A stretch of 64,000 bases of DNA from Corinectria fuckeliana (GCA_019137255.1 WPDH01000141.1:124001-188000), one strand, 5' to 3'. Counted from the first letter of the stretch, positions 1 through 13,180 are shown. The notes: generated by a model from the sequence alone, not told the origin. Numbers and translations: made by a program.

Positions 1-2
1 AC

Positions 3-2041
3 CCCGCCGGCACACCCAACTTGCTCGAATTAGATGGCCAAGAGTCTCTTCCACCATCCTCTGGCCTCTCTACTAGTCCGACGGTGGTGCAACACGGATG
101 TTATCGCTATGAATCCTCGGCCTCAAAGGTGATGGAATGGCCTGCCGTTCGCGAAATGTTCGGCAACCTGGAACAAAAGCCCCAGCACCCCCTAAACGAA
201 TGTGACATGTCCACGTTACCGGAGGGTATCCGCAGCTCAACGACGGCCTTGCCCATCGATGGCATCCAGCCCATTGATATGTCAAACAACAATGCAATGC
301 GGGTGTCTCTGCAGTTCCCCGGCTCTTCGTCGACCCTCAACTTGAACCACCCGAGTATCGAGTGGGAAACCATGCAGCGGTTGAGCAAGGCATACTTTGA
401 TGTCTTCAATTTTCTCTATCCACTCATCGATCGCCAATGGTTCACCTCAAATATCTTGAACTCGGTCATCAACACCGGATTTCAACAGGGCACCACTTCC
501 ACCCTCGTCCTTCTTGTATTCGCCCTAGGGGAAGTTGCCCTCACCGCCTCGGAAGAACCTATCCCTCCTTACAAGGCACGACCATCTGGTATCAAGGGCG
601 GCACCATCGACCGGCCCCCGGGAATTACCTACTTCAACGAAGCACGTAAGAATATGGGCTTTGCGTTGACTGAAGTCAGCTTGGAGAACGTGCAGATGTT
701 TGCTCTCGCCTCGCTGTACTACGGAAGCTGCGGACAGGCCCTTGTAGGTTTTTTTTTTCTTCCAGCCCCAGTCAACCTAAGGACATCCCCTCTTAACCAT
801 GCAGCAGGAATCTTGGCGGATGACAGTCCAGGCATCCTTGGCTTGCCAAGTATTAATTGCCAGGTTTGGGTCCTGATCCAAGAGCCTCGTGCTGTGACTG
901 ACTCTCCTAACTGATATAGTAAATCTAACGAAATGCACGGCAACCAGGCCGACTTGGTTCGGCGACTGTACTGGCACTGTTCAATGATGGAAACGTATGG
1001 ATATCTTGTCACTATACCCGCATAATGCGCTAACGGCTGGGAATAGTTGTCTCCATATGGAGTTCGGGATGCCCTTGACTGGACTCGAGAAGTTGGACGA
1101 TGCCATCGGCCTTCCTGACTTTAGCGGACCCATGACCAACGACGACTATATCGGCAACCAGACGACGCACTACCAGGAACACTTTACATGCCAGATAGTC
1201 CTTCGTCGACTTTCTGCCAACTTGCATCAAACACTCATCAACGGTGAGTGCTGCTACTCGGCGTCAAACCACCCACATCGACATACCACAACAGCATGCT
1301 AACTTTGAAGATCTAGCATTTGGAATAAACTCCTCCATACCCTTCCCCGTATTCGGATCTTTGGGCGGATCCCCCGGCAACGACGACGCCGCTACAGTGA
1401 AGCACCTCGTCGCGCAACTGGATCAGTGGCGAGGCATGCTCCCAGGACATCTTCGGTGGCAGGACGATCAGCCTATGGCGTCCCCTGACGTCTCCAACAC
1501 CGACTTTGGAGACGTATATCCCAATCAGGGCCTGAGCCACGATCTGCAGAGCAGTTACATGTTCACGTCGAACCTCGATGCTCCCCATGGCAACTATCCC
1601 TACGCCGCCGACCTTCAAGTGGCCCTTCTCCGAACCCGATTCTACTACAATAAATACCTCGTCTACCGACCCTGCATCTTCAAGGTCCTCCACCACCCCG
1701 AGAGCTTGACGCGCGAGGATGCCGAAGGGGCCGCCGAATGCCTCAAGGCCTCGCTCAAATGGCCCATCGCCCTCGCGCCCCCGTGCACCAACAAGCGACT
1801 GGTGCCCGTTCCTTTCTTCTGGTCCCAGAACCTGTTTGGGATCCTGGTTCTACTGCACCTCTCGCAACAGCACCCGGTGTTACAACGTATTCGGGCGTCG
1901 CTGTGTGGCCAGCGCTTCGACGTGGACGCGACGGAAACGGTCGATTTATACTTGGACTGGTTACGCGATATGAAAAGTATAGACTCGACGGCAGACTGGT
2001 GCTGGGCCGTCATTCGGGCGATGTACCGCGTGGACGATTGA
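3..2041 (+). CDS. Fungal-specific (Zn2Cys6-type) transcription factor, C-terminal part, 5' truncated
   Basis: The reading frame is open from the window edge, so the N-terminus, where a Zn2Cys6 DNA-binding cluster would sit, is missing. I assemble five exons: 3-743, 808-863, 920-994, 1047-1243 and 1311-2041, giving 599 residues. All junctions keep frame and have GT/AG ends. The first 100 residues look disordered. From about residue 115 the protein has the helical pattern of the fungal transcription factor regulatory domain: an acidic/aromatic stretch around 'YFDVFNFLYPLIDR', then 'LASLYYGSCGQAL', then 'ADLVRRLYWHCSMMET'. Family knowledge: such proteins act in the nucleus as regulators, often of catabolic genes, but the target cannot be told from this fragment. 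It is convergent with the next gene. The class is well supported; the specific role is unknown. Confidence 0.75.
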
Positions 2042-3373
2042 ACAAGAGGCTTGGCAAAACGAAACGGGTTGCGCTGGCTCTGAACTATTAATGGTGCGAA
2101 CTTGGGGGCAGCACCATCAATCCCTCACAATCCCACTTTAAACATGATGGTATATAACGAAGCCTATTGGGTCTGGCCTGTTACGACACGGCACGGCACC
2201 TTGGTTCAAGGCAGTCTAGGGATGCTAGAGGCGTCGGAAGAAGGACGTATTGTTCAGAAGGAAGACATAAGAGGAAAATATTGATACCCCACGCATTTAG
2301 TCCTCCATCCTGTGCTCTTCCATGGCCGAACGGCCTCAACTGTCTGTATTTCTCCTTGTTGATGTAGTCCATCCCTAGATTTACTTACCCCGGCACTTCC
2401 GTAAGTAGATACCGCTGCCACGGTGCACGGCCCCACTCCGGCACGCCTATCAAGAAGCACGGGCCGGGCCGGGAGGCGAACATAACCTTACCGTATGCCG
2501 AACGATCCGACGCGAGCTGCTATGGGCTTAGATACAGATAGCCGCGGCGAGGAAGGGGGGGGTGGCGGCGGAGGATGACGGCGGCTGTTTTGTACTGCCA
2601 TGTAGTCAACATTAGCACGTCGTACACTGCGGACTGAAGCAAAGCGCTGCCGCAGCGCGGGCGTCGATGGGGCGTTTACTTACAAGTAAATATATCAAAA
2701 CACGTCATCTGTAAAGGGGTAATGAAGGGAAAACTCAACTGCGACTCACTAGATAAGCCCCGAAAATTACGGAGATACCTTCCTTTCCACTTATTAGACC
2801 GCCTCGATAATCACTTACACTTGCCTTTTTCGCCCATGCACTGTCCACAACACTGTAGGTGGGGAGATGCCGCCGTGCCGCTGCAGGAGCTTGGTCGAAC
2901 TGGAGGGCATTGAGGACTATATGTACCTAACGGTCCTTAGCAAGCATACCCCACGTTTCCCTACTATTTGTTTGGCCATTATCTTGCATTTTCTGGGTTA
3001 ATTTAGAGATGGGAAGATTCCTTATTCCTTTCTTCCTATATGCATATCCTTAGACTATCTCGCCTAAGCATTTAAATAGGGTTCCAGAAAGTGAATACAG
3101 AATCATTTGATTCAGTCGTAGAAGCACAATGTGCACTATTCTTCTGGTTGTTTCCCAGTCCATTCCCGTGTCTATTTCGCCAGAGCCCATTGCATTGTCC
3201 ATGGAAGCTACCATGCCCGAATATTATCCCCAGCAACGAACCACCATCCAATATCCTTCCAATCAGTCGCCATATCAGTACCATAGCAATCATGTCAAGA
3301 GCACACTCTCTAGTCAAGCAAACCCGTAAAGGAGATATATTACCCCCCATACCATTAGAGTCTTGTCTCTGAA
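2042..3373. other. Intergenic region, 1.3 kb
   Basis: This lies between two convergent gene ends and should hold both 3' UTRs. I see only short ORFs without coding character and a purine-rich GC patch near 2540-2580. No RNA gene or repeat was recognised. Confidence 0.5.
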
Positions 3374-6300
3374 TTACCAGAACACAAGATTCTTGCCCAA
3401 GGTTGTGAGCGTTTTGGGACCTCGTCGACCAGTCTTGGGATCTTCAACGTTGTGGTTTGTTTGGCCAATTTGGTCCATCTTGACCACCATCTCCAAGGCC
3501 GGCTTGCAGATGGCCTTGATAACCTTCGCCTCTCGGAATTGCTTCAGAGTCCACGCCGTTCTGTCTCCGAACCCCAGTTCGGTGTTCTCCTTGAGTAGCT
3601 CCTCGGCCCGGGTCGAAATGATCGACGCTTCAAACCACTGACTCAGAGGCCCTTTGCCGAGCAAAGACGCTGGCTGTGTGGTGGCCTGGTAATCTAGTTG
3701 CCTATCCAGCTTCACAACTTTCTTCACGACGCGGGTCATGGTAATGGCAAGGTAGTTGCGGCTTTGTGGACTGCTACGGTACTTTGCCACATGTCGGATG
3801 GTTGTTCCCTCGATACGCCATCTAGATGCTTTGTCTTGCTTAGCGTCAATGACCACCTGCCCTTTACAGTCGGTTCTGCGTGCTCATTAGACGAGATTGA
3901 AAACTTTCAAGATGAAAAAATAGACACTTACGAGATACCTAAAGAGGCCACCAAACACTCAGCATACCGTTGGAAGTCCTCTGGGAGCTCATCACAGTCA
4001 AAGCGACTCATGGAGAGTTGGACATCCCAGGCGCGCCTTGCACAGTGAAAGTACAGGCTTGGCAGCTCCTGGGTTGGTGACCGGCAGATGTACTGAAAGG
4101 TAGAGGCGTCGACTTCCACCACCATCTGGTCGTCGTTGTCCTTGGACTTGCAAACGATATCGTAGTAAGCCTGCTTCTCGTAAAGCGTCCATGGCAGCCC
4201 CTTGGAAGGAACCATGGAAGGGATCAAGTCTGCCTCTGCCCCGTTGGTCGTGAGAATGGTATGAAACCCAACGGGCTCATCACTAGAGTTCAGTCTCTCT
4301 AGCACTTGGCCAGTCTCCCAAGATGGGCCTTCTCCCATATTCACCAGTGGCGGATCCCAGATCTCGACGCAAAGCCGGCCGACTTTTGCCTCGAGCCTGA
4401 TATGGCCTGGTGTGACTTGCAAGTTCTTCAAATTGTTCTCGGCTTTCGTCTCTGCAATGCTAAGAGTTGTGTCTAGGCATATATCAAAGCCCAGTCCCTC
4501 ACTAGGCTGTGGGTTCGAGCCTGGTACAGTCTTCGCGGCTCGTTCGGGGATGTTGTTGCCCGGGAGGCTCGACTTAGATACGCTTCCTCCAAGAGATTGC
4601 GTGTCACGGAGCGCTGCCTTGACTGGCGAACCTCCCTGGCCAACAGATGAGGGCGCACTCTGGATGACATCTTGCAGGCTATTTTCGGCTTTATGGGACT
4701 TTTTGGGGGATGCCTGCAAATTGTGTTAGCCTAAGGCCAACATGCGTCAACGGGACACGGAACTATGGATCAGTTCCATTCATTCTGTGGAACAGCTTAC
4801 CTTTTTCGCCTGGTTCCCAAGCACTGTCCGGCCTGCGGGTTTCTGTGGCACAGCTGAAACAATCGTCATGGCAACATTCGCGCCAAAAAAAAGGTTGTCT
4901 TCTTTGATCTGTTCCTTTGGCTGAGAGGCAATATTCGCCCAGGTCTGATTAGGTGTCGCCTGTTGGTTCATTGTGGAGAAAAGCTCCTTTTCGTCGCTGT
5001 CGCTTTTGCAAAAAGTCGGAATCACATCGTTACTCTGGACTTCCGGACCTGCTTCGATGGTACTTCCAGAGCTTCTGGGCTGACGACGCTCTATGCTTCT
5101 CTGTAGAGGCATGTCCATCAGGGCCGGAATATGAAGTGAAGCTTCCAGGAAATCCATTAGATTCACGTCAGTTGTGACTTCTGGGGAGGCCTGCGAGGAG
5201 ATGGTTTGAGGTTCCGTCTGAGTCTCAACTGGAGGAAGCAGGTTCATAGGAGCAAACATCCCATATGATAGCTCTGGTGGAGCCTCAGAGTCGAGAAGGC
5301 TTGTCATCATGTTTTGGGACTGGGCTGTTGTGATCAGGGTTGGACTGGGTTGTCCGACATGAATGAGGTCTTCGGACTCATGGAATTCGCTCGCATAAAA
5401 ATTGAACTTATCATCAGTGGGAGGTCGGGCTGAGAACATATCAGGTCTCACGTCAATAAGAAGACCATCCGTAAGAGAAGTTGTTGAGTCCGTCATATCC
5501 GGAGGCTGTGCCAGATCAGATAGACAATCTGGTGAAGGGTTCAGTCCCGCAGCTTCTAACCCAGCTATCCAAGACGCAACTGCATCGGCTGCAGTCATCG
5601 GTACATGCAAAGGTGGAGCCGACCCCTGCTTTGATGTGTCAGTTGTTGCTAACAACAACTCTTGAGCAGTGTCAAGGTTACTGCTGCTTCGGATTTCTTC
5701 AGCTTCAACCATGCTCTCAATGTGTTTGTCCGCAGGTAGGGATTCTCCACTAGCAGAGCCTGATACATCTATGAGCTGAGCTTTGAAACCACTAGGAATG
5801 TTGACAGTCTGCGGAGTCTTCGGTTCAGTAGATGTTGGTGTTGATGTTTTGTTACCAATGTTTGGCGCTGTCTTGAACGGGCTGCCACACTGGTGCTGTT
5901 GCGAAGAAGATGTTGGCCATGACTCATTCCGCTGATCAAGAGGAGGAGAGCTAGGCTTTTTTGTCCGGTACTTGAAGTCTGCAAAGGCGCTGATTGCCAG
6001 CCGGAACGGACCTTTTGGTTGAGACCCGCTGGGGTAAACAGTTTTATCTGGCTGCACCCGACCGCGATCGTTCACGACATCGACTCGAACGCAAGCGCGT
6101 TGCAGGAGTCCGCCGTCCATCTGAATTCCCGAGACAGGATCATGGACGTAGGTCAACTTGTCAAGCCCCACGTGTGTCAGCCATCGGAAAGAGAGCGTTT
6201 GGTTACCCTCAGCTTCTGGGAAGACCAGATGGGCATCATTGGGGCTCCATGCATCCTAAAAAACAGTTAGATAGAGAAATGCGATGGTAGATCGGATCAT

Positions 6301-7013
6301 CGTTACATGAAAAGCTAGCAGGTTCTCTAGCTTTTTGATGGCGGCTTCCATGCATCTTGCACTCTCGTTGCTTCCAATGTAGACCAGGTTCCCTTGAATA
6401 TTGTGAGTAAGCTGGCAGTTGACCTGGTCCCCGATTTTCTGCAACCCCAAGGCCGAGCCCGAGTGTGGCCAGAGGAAGTTGTACTCGGAGAGAAGGTCGG
6501 TAATGTTCAGCTTGTCAACCGACTCAAGCCCTCGCCATACCGCCTTGTATAAAAAAGTCTGAATTTGTTTAGGAAACCGGTGCTCTCCATAGTCATTGGT
6601 AGTTGTGCACTGGTTGTGCTGGTACAACGACCACGGGATGACCTGGGGGTTTTCCACGACGAGTTCGACATCTACCCGAGGTTCGATGTCATTTCCATCG
6701 ATGTCGAAATCTTCAGTACTATCTTCGTCGATGACGTCCGTTTGTTCTTCGAGAAGGTTCTCTAGGTACGACTGAATCCGTGTGTTGATCTCGTTCCGGT
6801 CCTCATTGGCAGCGATGACCTTGAACCAAGGTATCTCGGGCTCGTAGAGTAGTTCTACGACTTTGGACTGTATATCGTTAGACTGAACTGGTTTCCGGAG
6901 ACTTGAGATATGCTTACCTGCAGTTCCATTTGGATATGAGCAACAGTTGCCGAAACACCGCTCGGCAGCAGAGGAGGGTTGCAGGTTACATAAAACTCGA
7001 CAAGTTCAGCCAT
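3374..7013 (-). CDS. Large conserved-looking protein of unknown function, 5 exons, ~1131 aa
   Basis: I do not recognise this gene. Exons on the minus strand: 7013-6918, 6867-6307, 6255-4801, 4713-3932 and 3875-3374. Every junction has GT/AG ends and preserves frame. The protein has three parts. Residues 1 to about 290 look folded (start 'MAELVEFYVTCNPPLL', later 'GSNESARCMEAAIKKLE', which could be a small alpha/beta RNA-binding-like fold, but that is a guess). Residues 290-740 are rich in Ser, Thr, Pro and Gln and look disordered. Residues 740-1131 are again folded, with many aromatic and basic residues and a Lys/Arg-rich tail ending 'GKNLVFW'. No signal peptide or membrane segment is visible. 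A likely 5' UTR intron lies at 7255-7026. The two-ended folded layout suggests a scaffold or regulatory protein; the function is unknown. Confidence 0.7.
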
Positions 7014-8673
7014 CTTCTAGAGTCTCTGCAGGGTCGAGACTACCGAGTCTAACCCCTTCTTGAACTTGACTGGAACTGGATGATCGAAGCTCGTAAAGGA
7101 TACAGGAACCAACTGCTCCTCTCCTGTTTCGATAGCTGCGTTAGTATCTCGCTGGTTGATGATTGGATCTGAAGAAAGGAGGACAACTTTGCGTCACTTC
7201 GAGACCGTAGTATCTCTTCTCTTTCTTTCAAGTCAATCAGTGCAGCGCTTCTTACCTTCTAGAGGGTCCAGAAACCGGGTGTGAAGTCAGGCCGCGAGCC
7301 CTTTAAGCAGCAGGTCTAGGATGGGCTGCCTAGACCAAGTGCTGCGCGTTTCACCGGTATCGAGAGCTGTGACAAGACTCGGAGGCGTAACTCTTGGTGA
7401 CGAGGAGGCGGCAGTGGCCTTTTTCCCAGACTCGATCAGTGTCGACGCAACGATGGACCAAAGTGCGAAACGTGAACCTTGTGTAGGGCTCGACGTGAAT
7501 AGAAGCTGCCTTTGTCGAGGTGGAGGAAGGGAGCTGAGCGCATAAGTGCTCTCCTGGATAATAAAAGAAGAAAGGAAGGGTGTTTGCTGTGTATGGTTTT
7601 CTGCTTGGCGGTGTTTTGCACAAATCTGACGCGAAGTTTGTGCGCCAGCTGCAGGACAGGTGGCAGGCAGGCAAACGGGTAGGCACGGACAGCTGCCAGT
7701 TGCCAGCTGCGAGGCACAAGGCCATCGGCAACCTGCAAAGCGCCTTCTGGCGTAACTGGTTGGGGAATCGCTGCATGACGTATCTCGCGCACGCGGAAGG
7801 GGCTGGTGGACGGACGAGCAAAGCTGCATGGTAAAAGTTGTAAAAGTTGATGTTTGTCAACCATCCAGTTTCGTAGGTGGCGATGGGCCAAGTAGGCAGG
7901 TAGGCAGATTGATTTCTTGTCGTGATTCACACAATGCCCAACAACAGGCCTAAACCCCGAGGAGGGATACAGCAATGAGTAAGTAAGTAGGTATGAACAT
8001 GCCCGAACTGAACTGCGTAGAGAAAACACACCTAAACATTAAACTCATACGTAGCTAAGGTATCCCATCTTCCCCAAAGCATCGTCAAGAAAAGTAATCT
8101 TAGATCTGTACATGTTTGTCGTCACATCAATCTCTATAATTGTTGCATCCTCGCTTTGCCCCTGGTGCGTTTCCTCAACGCGATTTACCACCCGGTAATA
8201 TCACTGCACCCTGGAGAAAAACGAAACAAGAATTCCGATATTCCTTTGGTGTCAAACAAAACCAATGGACACACACAACGCCGGTAGCGCCCCCAATATT
8301 TGCCATGCTTAAAACCACGTAGTCATGTAGAGGTGGGCAAGCAAAGAATAAACAACCTTGTCCAGTCCGGGAGAATGTCCAGCCCTTCTATCCGATGAAG
8401 CATACAAAATGAAGCAGTAACAAGGGGGTGGTATCAAGATATTGGCAGTAGTCGTAAGTGGTGACGGGTCCGACGGGATGCATTTGCGTCCGTGTACAGA
8501 TTCGATGAGAAATGGTCGCGATGGATCGGGGGAGGTAGTCGGTGGACGATGCTGGGGTATTAGCTCGTTTAGTGAGAGGGAGTAACTGAAGTCCATCGTG
8601 AGAGAGGTATTGCGAGGTGCTGGGCTCGAAAGCTAGGCTTGTAGCTGGGCCGGCAGATGGTCCGTCCTGGCAC
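7014..8673. other. Intergenic region with 5' leader of the upstream gene
   Basis: The part next to 7013 is the leader of the minus-strand gene, with a plausible UTR intron (donor at 7255, acceptor at 7026). From 7.3 to 8.67 kb I see overlapping short ORFs in several frames without coding character, and the 3' UTR of the She3-like gene. No RNA gene was recognised. Confidence 0.5.
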
Positions 8674-10135
8674 TCATTGCGCCCCTTTGACGGTCTCCTT
8701 GACATTCAGCGCCCATTTCAGCTTGGCGAGAGTCTCCCTGGCCTCCTCGAGGAGCTCTTCTTGCTCCTCTTCCCTCCTTCTCGCGTCGGTCTTGATGTTC
8801 TTGAGGCCGTCCTCCTGGGTCCTCTTGTATTCTTCAAACAGGGACGCAATCTCGTCCTTTTCGTGCCTCAGCTGCTTGATATTACCATCTTGCTGGTCGC
8901 ACAGTTCCCTCAAGGTCTGGATCTTGTCGTCGTCCCTTCGTCGCTCCTCGACTAGCTCGTGGATTTGGATTTTCAGCTTGGACGTCGCCCGCTTAACCTC
9001 GTCACCTTGGTCTCGCCAGTGTGAAGAGATGGAGTTATATCGACCCTCCATCAGCTGTGCATAAGTCGTTGCCTCGTCGACCTGGACCGTGGTATCTGCT
9101 CTCATCTTGTCCATCTCTTCTTTCCAGCTCTTTTCCCGTTCTTGGGCGTTTAGGGTCTTCTTTTTTTCCGCGTCGACATTCGCCGTCAGTGTCTCGACTT
9201 GACGCTCTTTCCTGGCCAACAGTGTCTTAGTAACATTGGCCTCCAATAGACGACTTTCGTAGTCGCTTATCATGCGGTCCATCTTGTCCTCGACGAGTCT
9301 GGCAGCCTGTTTGGACTCCTCGGCACGTAGCTGCTCGATCTTGATATCCCGCTTGAGGGCCTCATTGTCGCTGACGAGCTTGTTGATAACACGCCCAGTC
9401 TTTCCCAGTCCAGCCTTGCCAATTGTCGAGTCCCAGTTGCCGTCCGTGTGTTCGGCGCCCTCAGATGCCATGGAGGATTCCGGGTCCGGTGTTCTTGACT
9501 CTACTACCCTTGCGGCGGTGGAGTTCCATCGGCTGGGCGGCGTTTCGAGGCTCGAGTCGGGTTTTAACCTCACGGTTGGCGGCGTTCTGCTGCTGTGTTG
9601 TCCTCCGTCCACGCCGGACATGCCGCTGATGTTGCTGTTGACGCTGCTTGAGAAAGCACTGTGTTTGCTATCGGGACTGGACTCGGATCCCTCGAAGCTC
9701 GGAACGCTGCGGATGGTGCTGGACCTAGCCAGGGACGGCTTGTAGGAGGCAGGTGCGCGGCCTTTCATGCTGTTGAGGAAGCCGTTGGAGGCGGGAGTCA
9801 GTGTCTTTTCAGTTGAACCATATAGTTTGAGATTGCTAGCGGCGACGGCGGCTGTTGGAGAGGTTCCGCATTAGCAAAGGGTCTTGCTCCAAGACGAATC
9901 CTGCAGGCGGGAGAGGAGATGCGGTGCAAGGCTGGGGGTGAGGTGGAAACAGCTGAAGGAAAGGCAGGGCAACGACGGAGGGTGCGGTCGCTCGGCGGGA
10001 ATTGTGGGGGGATGTTTCAAGGATGGGGGAATGCATGAATGCAGTGCGTTGTGCTGCGAGACTGAGTAGTTGCGTACCGTTGACAGCGTCTCTGTGGATT
10101 GCAAAGTCTTTCTTCTGGAGGCGGTTCCGTGGCAT
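8674..10135 (-). CDS. SHE3: She3-like coiled-coil protein (SWI5-dependent HO expression protein 3 family)
   Basis: Two exons: 10135-10078 and 9851-8674, joined over a 226-nt intron, give 411 residues. The first exon begins 'MPRNRLQKKDFAIHRD' and runs in frame into the second exon through a Ser/Thr/Pro-rich linker (about residues 25-165). Residues 165-405 form one long charged coiled coil, with 'RVINKLVSDNEALKRDIK' at its start and many Glu/Lys/Arg heptads. This matches my memory of the fungal SHE3 family. In yeast She3 links RNA-binding She2 to the myosin Myo4 for bud-directed mRNA transport; in filamentous fungi the role is less clear, so cargo adaptor is an inference. The alternative single-exon start at 9768 would drop 63 residues that read well, so I prefer 10135. 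It could also be another coiled-coil adaptor. Confidence 0.68.
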
Positions 10136-11246
10136 CGCGCAGCCTCCAATGCGACGGAAGGCGGCAAGGAAGGTGCAGCCGCGTAAAGTAAACAATAGAG
10201 CTCTGAGTAACCTAGGCACAGCTCGAAGTCTGTTGTGAAGGGAGGAACGGGTGACCTAGAAAGGGAAAGCTGGGTGTGGATGGATGCTGGATGATGGGTG
10301 GACGGATGGGTGTGTGTGTGTGGATGATCCGGGTGGATGAATCGGGTGGGCTGGGCGTAGCGCGTTAATTGACGTCCAGTGGGCGGGTTCTTCTTTAAGG
10401 CCCGCTCGTCGTTGTAGCGGAGTTCTCGAGGTATTTTGTCTTTGAAGCCAGAAAGTCCAATACGGAATGGTGTTAGAGGCAGGGGAGGGCGCGTGATTGA
10501 CGAAGAAAGCTGGAGAGAAGAAAACAAAGGAGGTGGGCGATGCTGTCAAAGAGCAAGGCTGGCTGGCTGGCTGACTGGCTACCTAGGTATGGTACCGTAT
10601 ATCTGAGGTGAGAGTGCGACTAGTAAAAGTAAGCTCCAAGGGGTAGGCGAGGGGGAGTTTGAATGAAACAAAGACGGCAGTGAGCCAAAACAACAGCAGC
10701 AGCAGCGACAGCGGCAGCGACACGTAAGAACACGCGAGCAGCAAGGAGCACCGTAAGATCTGGGGATCAGTGTTATTATTCGGACTTACATTTATGAGTT
10801 GGATGGGAAACATTGACGACACCCATGGTCGATTTTCTGGCCCACCGACAACAACCCCGGGTTGCAAGTGCCAGGGTCCGAGGCTGGCTCCCGTCCCAAG
10901 TATCTACTACTATTAATGTACTCCGTAAGGTCTAGCCCGCTTAAGTAATGGGTAGGTAGGTATTACCTAAGTAAACCTGGCCTGGGCTACTTGGACTTTG
11001 ACACTTTGTTCCATCCATCCTTGCCTTGTATGAACGGGCATAAAACACACCGTCGCATACTTACGCCTAGTACGTTACTGATGGAGACTTCCAACTACTT
11101 CGTACCTAGGTAATTAATTAGCCGCTAGTTCGCCTTGCCACCGCCCGCCACCGTCGAAACCTTAGGGACATTGGTGCTAACCACGGGCGCTGACACTGCC
11201 GGCCCTTCCACTGTGGCTCGGTGGCTCAGTACCTGATTACCTACAG
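10136..11246. other. Upstream region of the She3-like gene
   Basis: Contains GC-rich leader sequence with GGATG-type short repeats near 10270-10345 and CAGCAG runs near 10695. From 10.9 to 11.1 kb it holds several CCTAGG/TACCTA motifs. No gene was found. Confidence 0.5.
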
Positions 11247-11248
11247 TA

Positions 11249-11333
11249 CAGTGGGGTGCAGAAAGTTTGAGTCCGCCGGAGGTACCGGCCGGGCCGGCCT
11301 AGCCTAAAAGGGCTGTTGTTATCATGCTGCTTT
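11249..11333 (+). repeat. Left terminal inverted repeat of the Tc1/mariner element
   Basis: 85 bp, GC-rich, pairs with 12439-12523 in inverse orientation with a single G/A difference. It contains the nested palindromic patch GGCCGGGCCGGCC. Confidence 0.95.
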
Positions 11334-12438
11334 TTACCCCTTTTTTCCTCCTTTATCAACACAACAGTCATGATACCTTGAGGCAAGAAATTATCACCGC
11401 AATTACGATCCCGAATCTGTGAGCTTTAAAGGCTTAGCTGTAGGCCTGTATAGATTAAAAGAGCTTATCCTGAAATCCCTCTTACTATAATTAAAACAAC
11501 TATCTATTATAAAGCCTAACAAGATAATAATAATAGCCGGCCTTAGTTAGGGCGGCCTTAAGTAATTACTAAAGAGTAATATAATTTTATCTATAATATA
11601 GTTACATATATAAATCCTAATATCACAAATTAAGAGCTGCTAAATGAGATTAATAACATCTGTAAAAAACAGGCTTTTTAGTTAATCTTATGTGAGTTAG
11701 GTTAGCGGAAATAGCTTTAAAGAAAGCAGCCCTTTTTAACCTCTTAGCATGCTAATCTTTAGCTATAATGGGCAAGGTATTATAAACACATTAATTAGAA
11801 GCGTATAAAATAAAGTGATAAGTGTATAGTTGTATAAGGTTAAGAGGCCCAGCCTAAATAGACCTTTTTAAGACCTTATAAGCAGCTTAAAGTAAGAGAT
11901 ATTAAGCAGGTTAAGAGGTAAGAGAGGGTTAAGCAGATGTTTTAAGCTGCCTTTAGTGATAGCAATCTTTTGCTTAACTGTATAAGGCTTATAGTGTTAG
12001 ATAGTAGTGTTAATAGCTAGCATATTATTAATCTGTATAGTACTATTTTACCTGACTTTCTTACTCCTAATAATATCTTTATATATAATAATACTACTAT
12101 ATATATAGCTTATATTATTAGGTATCTTATATAGTAGCTAGAGGTTATAGTTATAATCTAACTGTCTTATTTACTAGACCTTAATCTAATTAAGAACTTA
12201 TAGGTGTTAATAAAAGCTGAGATCTATTATTTTTATTTAGAGCTTAAGACTATACCTAATATAAAAGAGACTCTAGCCTAGCTTATAATAGCAGTAAAAA
12301 AAGCTTAGCATATAATTAATAAAACAGTCCTAAAGAACCTAGTAGATATAATATCTTATAGAGTAGCTACAGTTATAAAAGCTAAGAGTTAGTATACGAA
12401 ATACTAAGAAATGTTAATGTTAATAACTTGGGTCACTT

Positions 12439-12523
12439 AAAGCAGCATGATAATAACAGCCCTTTTAGGCTAGGCCGGCCCGGCCGGTACCTCCGGCGGA
12501 CTCAAACTTTCTGCACCCCACTG
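12439..12523 (-). repeat. Right terminal inverted repeat of the Tc1/mariner element
   Basis: Inverse copy of 11249-11333. It stays GC-rich although the sequence just inside it is strongly RIP-like. Confidence 0.95.
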
Positions 12524-12525
12524 TA

Positions 12526-13180
12526 CCTCCAACCTCAGTAGCCTGGCAACCGCGTCTACAACAGCGCAACGCGGCGCGCCTCATCCGCCCTGGCGACGCC
12601 CGTCATCATCCTCAATAAAGACGGGTGTCGTTGGATTCTTTGTGTTGAATTCCACGCCGCCACCTCATCCTTAGTAGATTTATATCGTTGTACGGTGCAA
12701 GCACTGAGCACTCACGGATGTCCACCTCCGAGATCCTCTCACCAAATGAGCAATATGGCGAAAAGTGACTGGTTACAAAGAGGGCCGCCGTCCCAATATC
12801 ATTACCCGAACCTGCAGACATTTAGTAGTCGATATTCGAAGTCGTTTGTGAATAAGCTATGCATCTGGGTGTTGGTTCCATCCCTCAACTCCCTACGTCG
12901 GCTTCTTTGTTCCTGGACCGTCATACACCACAGGTACCCTCAATCGCTCTTCTCTCGCCAGCCCCTGATCCGCAGATCCCTGGCATATCTCTACAAATTT
13001 TCCCTCTCAAGCCAATAAACGCCTGCCAATGCCTTGTCCGTGGTTTCTTGCCGTCCTAGGTCTGTCTTACACAAAATAACACCCATCGACGTACATCGAC
13101 CAATGCGAGTTCGTTGCTGTCGCTGTTCATTCCCAATCAGAAGCGAAGTCATGGTCACCAACTGTCAGCCCTACCACACC
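12526..13180. other. Intergenic, 3' flank of PTA1
   Basis: Lies between the transposon and the stop codon of PTA1 and should include its 3' UTR. Nothing else was recognised. Confidence 0.5.

Larger units (their letters stand above)
11249..12523 (+). mobile_element. RIP-inactivated Tc1/mariner (DD34E) DNA transposon, 1275 bp
   Basis: The ends are 85-bp inverted repeats starting CAGTGGGGTGCAG, flanked by TA on both sides (11247-11248 and 12524-12525), the target-site duplication of Tc1/mariner elements. The interior is AT-rich. Near 12165-12203 the plus strand still reads a degraded form of the Tc1 motif 'SPDLNPIENLW', and further downstream a recognisable transposase C-terminus. Counting 34 residues back from the catalytic Glu position (now Lys) lands on the catalytic Asp position, now Asn. 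Both changes, and the TAG/TAA stops at former Gln/Trp codons, are C-to-T or G-to-A transitions as RIP produces. The element cannot encode a working transposase. Confidence 0.92.
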
